From assembly GCA_018398805.1 (NCBI GenBank), contig JAGFBZ010001916.1, forward strand, positions 1 to 64,000: a stretch of 64,000 nt of DNA, in the 5' to 3' direction. Both the position numbers and the translations under genes were made by a program. This DNA is from Hirundichthys speculiger (taxonomy: Eukaryota; Chordata; Actinopteri; Beloniformes; Exocoetidae). The notes beneath the pieces are model-generated. The model ran no database searches. It was not told the DNA's origin and saw nothing but the letters and a program-made list of their open reading frames with translations. Shown here one piece after another: positions 11,171 to 20,599 of this stretch (its first letter is position 1; each line of letters starts with the position of its first letter).

Positions 11171-12717
11171 CCCACATGTTGGAGCAGCTCCAGAAGTTTG
11201 TAGTCACGCAACATGAACTCAGTGGTGTTAATCGAAGGGAGAAGAGATTTCTCGGAGGCCTGCTGACCGCAGCCTCCGCGGTCGCTTCTCTTTTCAGTCT
11301 GGGGGCCTCGTCTGTAAATGCCGTCCGCCTGTCGAGTCTCAAGCGACAGGTGGCGGACTTGCAGGCCGAGATTCCGGACATCCAGAAACAGATGGACTTA
11401 CAGAATGCACACATGCAAACTGTGGGGAAAACCTTAGAGGGAACTGTGCTAGTTTTGAACTCGCACAGTGACGCTTTGGGAAAATTGGCTAAGGCCCTGA
11501 ACACACTTATCGACATAACGCGGGTAGACCAGCCACGGACGGAGCTGGTGATGATGCTGATGTCCGACCTGCGTCGAGACATCAGCTCGTCTATCGACAC
11601 CTTGGTGATGGGGCGTATTCCACCCTACCTGGTGTCCCTGAACTTGGTGCAGGAGATCTTGGCGACAGCCACCAGGGAATTAGTGACCCCCCTGCAAGCC
11701 CACCTTGCATACACTCTGGGCAGTTCAATCCCGATCTACGTCAACCCAGAGGCCAGAGAGATGGCATTTATCATTCACCTCCCCGTAGTGACCGTCGACA
11801 ACATCTACCGGCTCAAGGATGTCATTAACGTTGGGTTCTGGAAAGACGACACGCACGTAAAGGTCCAAACCCCTCCGATCGTAGCATACCACGATAAGAA
11901 CCCAAGCTTATACCTCGCGCCAAATCTGCGATTGTGCACGGTAACCCGCGAGATCCACTATCTGTGCCCTAGCAAGCCCTTCGTGCGCGACGCCACTGGC
12001 GGCCTCTGTGGTCTCAAGACCCTTACTGGCGACTCCCAATGCCCCACAAAACTAACACCGCGACGCCAAGTAGTCGACACCCAAGCCGAAGTTGTGGGAC
12101 AACGTTGGCTGGTAAACACGCCAGCCAGCGTCGCGACCCTCACTTACGACCAACACGACACTTCCACCCGCATCGAGTTGCCCGACAACAACATGTGGAT
12201 AGAAGTCCCCGAAGGCGCCATAGTACACATAGACGACTTGGCCCTGTATCATCTGCTTCCCGAACAGTATGAAGCCGAAATCGAGGTCTCCGATTTCTTT
12301 TCGAAACACCCCCTCGAACTGGACTCGAACACCGTCACTCGAGTCCAGTATGAGGGATCCCAAATGATAGATGTCGGGCCCGTCGACGCCGTCCTGAAGG
12401 AAATTGAGGCAACGAAACGTCGCCCATTTCAACCCGTGACCTACGCTTGGTCCACACCGGACACTGTAATAGTCGTATTTGTCGCAATCAGTTACCTTTC
12501 CATCTTCACGATAGGCTTCCTTTACCTCAGGCGGACACGCTCGCTACAACTCCAGGTCAACCGTTGTACCAATCGGTTGAACAAGTGCGTTTGGCGCAAG
12601 AGACCTGAACCTAAGCCCGATTGTGATCCCCGATTAAACCTTGATGAGGAGGTGGAGCTTAGGGACAGCAGAGAACCCGACTCACCTGCGATTCTCGACT
12701 TCGCGAACGAGTTCTGA
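11125..12717 (+). CDS. env: Env fusion (transmembrane) subunit
   Basis: In this frame a furin-type site (RREKR, residues 37-41) is followed at once by a Gly/Ala-rich hydrophobic fusion peptide (FLGGLLTAASAV). A long helical heptad region follows (SLKRQVADLQAEI, KQMDLQNAHMQTV), then a ~250-residue ectodomain with a central Cys cluster (LRLCTV, HYLCPS, GLCGLK, SQCP). A transmembrane helix sits near residues 448-469 (VIVVFVAISYLSIFTIGF), and an acidic ~60-residue tail ends at TGA 12717. The layout is that of a class I F-type fusion protein. The first ~20 residues of the open frame belong to the frame-break zone. Compared with the LTRs, this gene looks fresh: no internal stop. Confidence 0.85.
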   Translation: MPCGLRRRSNTQRRITHMLEQLQKFVVTQHELSGVNRREKRFLGGLLTAASAVASLFSLGASSVNAVRLSSLKRQVADLQAEIPDIQKQMDLQNAHMQTVGKTLEGTVLVLNSHSDALGKLAKALNTLIDITRVDQPRTELVMMLMSDLRRDISSSIDTLVMGRIPPYLVSLNLVQEILATATRELVTPLQAHLAYTLGSSIPIYVNPEAREMAFIIHLPVVTVDNIYRLKDVINVGFWKDDTHVKVQTPPIVAYHDKNPSLYLAPNLRLCTVTREIHYLCPSKPFVRDATGGLCGLKTLTGDSQCPTKLTPRRQVVDTQAEVVGQRWLVNTPASVATLTYDQHDTSTRIELPDNNMWIEVPEGAIVHIDDLALYHLLPEQYEAEIEVSDFFSKHPLELDSNTVTRVQYEGSQMIDVGPVDAVLKEIEATKRRPFQPVTYAWSTPDTVIVVFVAISYLSIFTIGFLYLRRTRSLQLQVNRCTNRLNKCVWRKRPEPKPDCDPRLNLDEEVELRDSREPDSPAILDFANEF

Positions 12718-13338
12718 GGAGTCGCAGAACGAGCCAGAGCCCATGCGACACTCACTGTCTCACTATTCCCAAGGACCCCCTGAGTACGAACTCCGGATGA
12801 GGTTAACAGAAGGGGGGTGTCAATCCCATGGTTCCCTTCGGTTACCCTACATGCCGAGAGTCCTTTCCTCCCCTTTTTGTTGTTGCTAAGTTCTCTTTCT
12901 TTTTCCTGTGTAGCAGATTAGATACCCTTTTATATAGTTCAGCAAGAGAAATGTGTATCTGTTTTTTTTTTATTTTACCTGGTGGATTAGCCATCCCTGT
13001 AAAACACGTAATATAGTATTAGTGCATGTAAATCCCCATTATGCCGAGTCATAGACTCTAACTGTTCATTGTATGTTATGTTTATCTCACCTTGCATGTT
13101 TGTAGTGATTTTCACCCTATGAAGCCTTCGACAAGGAAATAAACCACCCCAAAAGTGAGCCACGGATTCAGTGTAATATGTCCACCTAGAAATAAGATTA
13201 GTGTTACAGAACCATAGGACTGTAGGCCAAATGCCAGATGTAACCACTGTGAAACACCGATCTAACCCTGTTCAGACCTTCCTTCCTCAGACGAGATCCC
13301 TGGAGTGATCGAAGCCATCTACGGATACGACTTCAATC
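12718..13338 (+). other. 3' untranslated part between env and polypurine tract
   Basis: About 620 bases with no supported coding frame. Small open frames overlap the end of env in other registers and show no family motif. Confidence 0.6.
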
Positions 13339-13350
13339 AAAGGGGGGAGA
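13339..13350 (+). other. polypurine tract
   Basis: AAAGGGGGGAGA lies directly before the TGTAGG start of the 3' LTR: the plus-strand primer position for reverse transcription. Confidence 0.9.
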
Positions 13351-14212
13351 TGTAGGATCCCCTCTTCCTTGCTCATCCTGCCTTTAGACAAAGGATTAAT
13401 AAATAAAACAGGCCTGAACTTTTCCCCCTCTCTCCCTCTGACCGTTCGTGCCCTGGCTCGCTGACCTTTTTCTTCCCACTCAGGAATACAGACTTTGTGT
13501 TATCCCATGGAACTTACAATACACAAACCAGATCCGAAAGCAGACGTTTCTCAACTAGTTAATCTTGTTTCCCCCACACTGAGGAGATAAAACGTCCTTT
13601 TCTATGGTAATAAAAGGAGAGGAACTGGCCGCCTGGAATCGGAACGACCTCAGACAAAGTGGTCTCTGCGTTTGAAGTCAGAATCCTCTGCTATGTAAAT
13701 CTTGCTCTGTTGACTCACATTGCATGTAAATTAAGGGAACCAGGAACAGACCAGGTGTAAATCCTCCCCGGAGTGCAGAGTTTAGACACCTCCACGACCC
13801 CCTTTGTTGTGACCTTTTTGGGCCAGACCACTGGCAAATACACATAAACTTCTCTGATCTCTGGGAGGTGAGCAACAGGTCAGGACTGGAATCACTGGAA
13901 CAACACTGCCATCTACCGGACCAAAAAGTGTACTGCAGACGGATGACAACGAACTGTATAACTTAAGTTAAAATTCTTTAACCACTTACATGGTTTTAAA
14001 AACTAATCAAACCGTTGTGTCAGATATCGGTATCACGCTATGTCATTTAATCCAACCAATGTGTGTGCATTTAATAATGGTATTTGGTATTAACCGTAGC
14101 AAAGTGTGGCAATTGATCAGCTAAACAGATGATTTTTGGAAAGCCCACAGGGCAGAGAAGTATGGGTTGGTCCCCACTGACCTGCCCCCAAGTGTTAATG
14201 AATATTTAAAAG

Positions 14213-14220
14213 TATAAAAG
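14213..14220 (+). promoter_or_regulatory. TATA box in LTR U3
   Basis: TATAAAAG sits in the LTR about 1.1 kb upstream of the polyadenylation signal. It is followed by a CT-rich stretch (GCAGCTCTCTCTTCGCTCTC) where transcription would start. Confidence 0.7.
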
Positions 14221-15311
14221 GCAATGCAGCTCTCTCTTCGCTCTCTTCTCTTAAAAAATCTCTTAACGCTCTCAATTTCTGAATCTCTCTCTGTTGCTAT
14301 CTTTATTTTGTACTTTGGCCAAGTTTTTCCTTTTTGTTAGAACTTAGAATTTTTCACGTGTTACGCGTCTCTTGTTAAGTTTTGGTAGACCAACGTTTTT
14401 CGTCCAGCGTTTCCTCAGCAACGCCGGACGCCGTAACGAGTTATAGTAAACTCAGTTTTGTGATCAGACTTTTTCCGCTGATCTCCTGTTGATTTTTGAA
14501 CACTTTGGCAATCTTTACTGCGGCGAGCGTGAGAGTACGTAGCACTCAACGCTCAATAGTCCAGTTTCTATCGAACTTTGTACAACCACGCAGCAACTTC
14601 CAGCGGCTGCAACCTTTTTTCCTTTTGCCGCAAAATTACTTTCTCCGGAAAGTAGCAAGCCCATTCTTCTGGGCCGAGCGCTGAAAGTTCGTTGTTACAA
14701 CGAACTTTGTCAGACCACGTGCCAGTCAACACCGATCCAGCACCGGGCCCGAACCGACCCACGACCACCGGACGAAGAGGGAGAACTCTGTCGCAACGGT
14801 CCTCCACGATTCTGCGGGCAGAATTGTCTCAACCGGCCGACATCAACGGATACCAGACGACCACTGATAGCCGTCGCTGTCGCCCCCTTGACCAACGCGA
14901 ACCGAGGCGCCTCCAGCGGTAGGTGAACGGGCGGACGGTCCACGGTACTTACATCTGGCACTCTGGCATAAATCACAGCTGACCCGGCCTAGCTATTATC
15001 ATTCAACAGTCATTTAAACCTAGAGTTTTGTTTAATTTCCTTAGCTGGTTAATGGTTTAGAAGCCTCTTCCAGTTCCCGATCAGTAGTTTGGTTTGATAG
15101 CAAAGCTACAGGCAACCCTGCCTGAGTTTATTTTTATTTCATTTTATTTTACTCTATCTCCATCTTCTTCTCCCTTCCGCTTGCCTTGCCTCTTCTGTGT
15201 TCTAGCTAATCAGAAGCTCAGAAGTCACCATCCCGTTATTATAGTTGGTCTGATATAGATATCGTATCTTATAATTGCCATATATGCCTGTGTTTTTATT
15301 GTCTGTGTCTA

Positions 15312-15317
15312 AATAAA
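15312..15317 (+). terminator. polyadenylation signal in 3' LTR
   Basis: AATAAA is embedded in CTAAATAAATGG. The identical site lies at 555-560 in the 5' LTR. A second AATAAA occurs at about 15429-15434. Confidence 0.65.
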
Positions 15318-15487
15318 TGGTTAAAGCTTGTCGGACTCTGATGATTGATTTTCCCAGCATTGGCGTGGTACAAGAACCCACAGAATTCTCACCACAGTTA
15401 TTCATTGATAAGAATTTTTCCGCCTTTTTAATAAAAGCCGGTGGCACCCTGATTTCTATTAAGATCTTGGTAGATCGAGAACCCCTA

Positions 15488-15706
15488 AAATTTATTTTGT
15501 TTTTTGGGCATGCTTTTTCATTGCATTTTTCAGATAAGAATGTTTTTTTTTGCTATAAATTCCTCAGCGAAAGACGATCTCCGGCGAAGACATGAATGTG
15601 TATGGCGGCACTCTGATAGTGATATGTGCATGTGCACATGGGAAAGTCATGATGCACACTGTAAAATAGGGCTCCCCCAAGGGTCACTGTGTAATTCGAA
15701 CCCTGT
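15488..15706 (+). other. junction between retrovirus-like element and gypsy remnant
   Basis: AT-rich sequence with a T9 run and no clear family signature. The last ~40 bases (GLPQGSLCNS in one frame) resemble the RT segment just before the YLDDI box, with a deletion. The retrovirus-like element may therefore have landed in an older gypsy element whose 5' half lies left of the window. Confidence 0.4.
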
Positions 15707-16565
15707 CCTAGCAGATTTACAGTGGACGACCTGTCTGGTATATTTGGATGACATCATTGTATTCGGGCGAACGTTCCAGGAACATTTGGCTCGGCTTGAT
15801 GAGGTGCTTGTGAAACTTCAGCAAGCCAATTTGAAAATTAAACCCTCAAAATGCAATCTGTTCTCTACTCAGGTTCACTACTTGGGACACGTCATTTCCG
15901 CTGAGGGAGTGATGGCGGACCCAGCCAAGGTAGCTGCGGTAAGGGAGTGGCCTGTTCCAAGGAATCAGACTGAGGTTCAGAGTTTTGTGGGTTTAGCCTC
16001 CTACTACAGGCGTTTTGTGAAGGGCTTTGCGGATATTGCGCGGCTGTTACATCAGCTCGTGGAAAAAGGGAAACGTTTCCAGTGGACTGAAGGTTGTCAG
16101 CGAGCCTTTGAACAGCTTAAAGCCAATCTGATTACTGCCCCTGTGTTGGCCTATCCAGATCCCAGCAAAACATTCATCTTGGACACTGATGCCAGTGATG
16201 TGGGGATGGGGGCAGTCCTTTCACAGGAAGACGGGGGTCACGAATGAGTTGTTGCATATGCCAGTAGGGCACTTACCAAACAAGAGCGGAAATATGCTAC
16301 CACAAAGAAGGAGCTTTTGAGCATGGTCACTTTTACAAAACATTTTAAACATTATTTGTTGGGTAAAGAGTTTGTTCTTCATACCGATCACAACTCCTTA
16401 CGGTGGTTGCATAATTTTCACGGGCTGGAAGGACAGTTAGCTCGCTGGGTTGAACAGCTTGCTAATTTTCAGTATAAAATGTGCATCGGCCAGGCAAGCT
16501 TCATGCAAATGCTGATGCACTTTCGAGGTTGCCTATCTTTAGTGATAGAGAGGGACTTGGTATAG
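15707..16565 (+). pseudogene. pol: Ty3/gypsy RT (from YLDDI) and RNase H, broken
   Basis: Coding similarity starts just before the RT active site (LVYLDDIIVF). It continues through thumb motifs (PSKCNLF, VHYLGHVIS, VQSFVGLASYYRRFV) into RNase H (FILDTDASDVGMGAVLSQ; HTDHNSLRWL). An in-frame TGA interrupts at 16245-16247, where an Arg codon (CGA to TGA, CpG decay) would be expected. The frame shifts near 16480-16490 and continues from 16481 (LHANADALSR). This is the pol of a typical plus-strand gypsy element, 5'-truncated in the RT palm. Not functional. Confidence 0.85.
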
Positions 16566-18323
16566 AGAGCCCAAACAGGAAGGCATTAAAGGATTTTTCA
16601 AGAGTTTATGCTGTGCAGGAAACCCCCCAGACTCTTTTTAGTGTAAATAGGGACGGGGATGAGCTTGCCCAAGCCCAAATGGATGATGTTGAGTAGAGAC
16701 AAATAATAGGCTGTAAAAAACAAGATGACTGTCATGTGCCAGATGACCCCCAGTTACAGAAGTATGCCCCTGTTTGGGATCAATTATGTGTGCGAGACTG
16801 TAGGTTAGTGAGGATTCCACCTGTACATTCTGATGCTGCATCCCAAGTACAGATGGTGCTCCCTCGCTCTCTTATACCAAAGGTTTTGGCACAGCTGCAT
16901 GGTGACACCACAGGGGGGCACTTAGGAGTGCAGAAGTTACAGGGGAAGGTTAAGGACCGTTTCTACTGGCCAGGGTGGTTTGGGGACGTGAAGCAGTGGG
17001 TGAAAGACTGTGTAGATTGTTCCTCTCGTAAGACCCAGGGTAAACCCCCATGTGCCCCCTTGCAGCCTTCAGTTACATCTAGGCCCTTTGAAAGGGTGGC
17101 ACTAGATATACTGGGCCCCCTGCCAGAAACCCCGAGTAAGAATAAGTATATTCTAGTGGTGGGGGATTATTTCTCAAAGTGGACGGAAGCCTTTCCCCTG
17201 CCTAACCAGGAAGCTAGCAGTATTGCTAAAGTGCTAACAGAGGAGTGGGTGTGTCGGTTTGGAGTCCCTCGTAGCATTCATTCAGATCAAGGCCGGAACT
17301 TTGAGTCTACGTTATTTAGAGAGCTGTGCAGGCTTCTGCAAATTCATAAGACTCGTACATCCCCCTATCATTCTCAGTCGGATGGTCTTATAGAGCGTTT
17401 TAACCGTACCCTGCTGTCCATGTTATCACTGTTTGTGGAAGATAATCAGTTGAACTGGGACACGTTAGTGCCTTATGTGATGTTAGCATATCGGGGTAGT
17501 GTTCATGCTAGCACTGCATTTACCCCCCTATAAAGTTTTGTTTGGGCGGGAAATTGTGCTGCCTATTGACATCATGCTGAACCTTGACTCTAACGAGCAT
17601 TTCCCCTCAGTTAATGATTATGTTTCCAGGCTCAGTGAGACATTATCTACAGTTGTGGCGGCAGTGAAAAGACATCAGGCCAGGGCCTCTGAGAAACAGA
17701 AAAATTCTTATGATTTCAGGGCCAACTTTCAGTATTACTCTGAGGGAGAGCTGGTTTGGGTGCAGAACAGGGCTAGGAAGCAAGGACTCTGCCCCAAGTT
17801 ACAAAGAAGGTATAAGGGCCCTTATAGGGTGGTTGAAAGAGTGACAGACGTGCTCTATAAGCTAATGTTAGCGGAGGGAGGCTCAGAGTGTGTGGTGCAT
17901 TTCAACCGACTTAAGCCCTATACTTCTTCTGTGACAGCCACAACTGATCCAGTGTCCCAGAGAGTTGATCAGCCTGATCTCCAGCCAACCAGACTTTCAA
18001 GGCAACGGCGTCCAGAGGTCCAGCTTGGTGCTAGTTGGGTCGCCCATCTTCAGCCCAGCCAGGATGCCCCAACAGACATGAGGAGGCCACTGGGAAGACA
18101 GGCCCACCTGAGCTCCGCCTTAAAGGAGGGCAGAGGCACACAGAGTGAGTCATCTGGGGTTTCATTAGCCTCTGGATCAGCTCTGCCCGCCGCAACTGTA
18201 TCCCGTCCAGGGCTATCGGAGGAACAACATCTTCCACAATGCGCATCATCGGTTGAAGAGGGTCATCCAGTGCGCCAGTGGAGACCACCTGTTTGGTCTC
18301 AAGACTATCAGATGTCACCGTAG
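16566..18323 (+). pseudogene. pol: Ty3/gypsy integrase, broken
   Basis: After a short linker with a stop (TAG 16694-16696), integrase runs in one frame 16736-17533. It shows zinc-binding GGHLGVQKLQ with CVDCSSRK, then the core residues in ALDILGPLPE, IHSDQGRNF and SDGLIERFNRT. A one-base shift in the C-run at 17523-17528 moves the rest to the frame of 17499-18323. That part carries the C-terminal VWVQNRA, RRYKGPYRVV and HFNRLKPY segment and a long polar tail. The polypurine tract and LTR follow directly. All three catalytic acidic residues remain, but the frame breaks kill the protein. Confidence 0.87.
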
Positions 18324-18349
18324 AGACTCAGGGACGAGTCCCTTTTGTC

Positions 18350-18363
18350 AAGAGGGGGGAAAG
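18350..18363 (+). other. polypurine tract of gypsy element
   Basis: AAGAGGGGGGAAAG directly precedes the TGTGG LTR start. Confidence 0.8.
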
Positions 18364-19314
18364 TGTGGTGAGACTTGGGGGAGACTCCTCCTCTGAGTGA
18401 CGTTAGGAGCAGGGACTCTGTAATTAACGATTGTGTACACCTGTGACTGAGCGACACGGGAGGAGATGGAACAGTGAAAAGGCAGACAGATTGGACATGA
18501 CGGGGCTGTTTTGGAGCAACACGCCTGGAGCGAGGCACTCTGGTAGGAGGATGGGAGGGGTCGATCGCAGTAATATAGAGCTGCCAGCGACGAAGACAGG
18601 CAGTTAGGGGGAGACTGTTCCTGTGATAGGAGGGGAGGCTGAGTGCCTCCTGTAGTTAATTTAGGGCCCACCGTAGAGCGTGCTGTGCTCCTTCTGCTCC
18701 TCTTTTTGCCTGGCGTCCGGCTCTCTGTTTATCCAGTTGCCAATTGGTTCCTCCCGCCGTCCAGCGAAGCCGTTTTCCCCGGGGAGTTGGACGGCGGCAC
18801 AAGCTCAAACCCCGGGGGAGGGTCTCGTCGAGTAGGCGAGTTAAGTATATTTTATTGACTTTTACTTCCATTTTCTTTGTGTTTGATTTAGTATACATTT
18901 GTATTTCTTATATGTGGTCGGCCATTTTTGTAGTTTTAATAGTGTGGAGTGGGAGGGTGGATTAGGGGGAAGTGACGGGTTGTGGGCTGGGCAGTAACAG
19001 CCATAGCCTTTCTGCAGTGCCTCCTAGTGGAGGGTGTCAGCATGTTAGACACTGTCTTATGTTAAGATTTTGCCGTGTGGGGTTTCTCAATATAGCGTGC
19101 CATGTTCTAAGGTGTGCCTTAAAACTAGCGAGACTAGTTCTGTGTGCAGAGTGGACTTGAGGTGTGTTCAGTGTAAGCTTGTTGTATGCTGTGATTATTT
19201 AAAGTAGGCTGTGCTCCCGCAGGACTGTCACCTCATCTGTTGAAGCCCTCTACCCCCTTTTTATGACTTCTTATGGATTTGTATTAATAAAGATTGTCTG
19301 TGTTGTACGCCACA
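18364..19314 (+). repeat. 3' LTR of gypsy element
   Basis: It starts TGTGGTGAG after the polypurine tract and ends GCCACA at 19314, giving TGTGG...CCACA inverted ends and ~950 bp. A polyadenylation signal AATAAA lies at 19286-19291. No 5' partner is in the window, so age and target duplication cannot be judged. Confidence 0.8.
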
Positions 19315-20590
19315 CTTTCCCTCTGTGTGATTATTCAATGGTTCTGACATTTCCAGCATTTATTGCTGATTGAACTCACATTTATTACAATATCAATCCA
19401 TGGCTGACAAGCTTTACTTTTGACTATAATACAACAGTAAAAAAAAGTCTTAAAGACTATATGATTGACAATGTTAGTGAAAATTTTAATTTATAATATT
19501 ATTATATTTATTATATATATATAAGGCCAATTATTATTATTATTACTACAATAATAGGCTATTGTATAATAAGTTCAAACAGGCCTGGTAAACAGAGTTG
19601 GTGAATATTTGCCAATTTTAAAAAAACAAACACAAAAATCTATCTCTCTAGCTCTGTCTGTCTATCTATCTATATAATCACTGAGGTCAGAGGTCAGAGA
19701 AATGTAAAAATGTAAACAACCCCCGGACGAAACCAATGACGTTCGTTCATTCATAAATTGTTGTCACTCATAGTAGGTATGGATTAGCCAGAAATGACAC
19801 CTGTACTGGACTAGATAACAATAACCTTTTTCCCCCTTTCATATCTTTGTAGGAAACAGATAGGAAGCGATGTATGTCCATCCCTGTCGAGGGAGCTACT
19901 TTACATTGATTTTATAGGGGGAACAAGGGGAGGTTTCACCGGTAGCTTCTTTTGTTGAAGTGACTGAAACGTCAGTGAAAGTTTGCGATTGGCTTCTCTA
20001 TCAATTTGACATCTCTTGTAAAAAAAGGTCCATAAACTGCCTTACGGGACTCCCCCCTAAGTTGGTACATTACAGCCTCAGGATGCCTGCACCAGGATTA
20101 TTCCCTCCACAAATTGCTACAGTTGGTATGGTCCAACTCTGGTGAATCTGCGGCAAATTGAGCAGAGTGAAAGAGGGACAGAGAGACTGAAAACCTGTTG
20201 CACAGCTTAGTAATAGAAATTATCCTTTCTGTGTGTATATTTTTCCATTGTGTGCGTCCACTGAACTGTGAGTATGTTTACTGCTGTTCTAGCATAATGT
20301 TACTGTTAATTTACTTAAGTCTGCTAGTTTGAATGTTTACAGACTAATTAATGCATAGTGTGTGATGCTAGCTTCAGTTTCTTGTTTCATGCTATCTGTT
20401 AGCCAATTTCACTCCTTAAGTGCCTTGTATGTGCCTATAGCCTCTAATAGTGTGCAATGTAGCCATGTACATTCTAAATATTGACTATATATATGAATAG
20501 CCTGCTCTGGTTGATAACTATTCTTGTTAATTACATATAAATATTTGGGTTTAGTGTCATATTTTCATAGTTTAAGCACAACAGTCAGCT
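19315..20590. other. no gene seen
   Basis: AT-rich spacer with short ATT and TATC simple repeats (about 19495-19560 and 19655-19675). I recognise no coding or RNA feature. Confidence 0.5.
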
Positions 20591-20599
20591 CAGTTAAAC

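Larger units (their letters stand above)
13351..15487 (+). repeat. 3' LTR of retrovirus-like element, ~2.1 kb
   Basis: It starts TGTAGGATCC after the polypurine tract and ends near ACCCCTAAA, where the match to the 5' LTR (ACCCCTACA) stops. The final CA is altered, so the end is uncertain by a few bases. The length is unusually large for an LTR. It contains a TATA box and polyadenylation signal, listed separately. Near identity with 1-~720 marks a recent insertion. Confidence 0.9.

Noticed and set aside
12641..12889. small frame overlapping the end of env, as a possible accessory gene
   Set aside because: Out-of-frame shadow of env for its first third; no motif, no start context.
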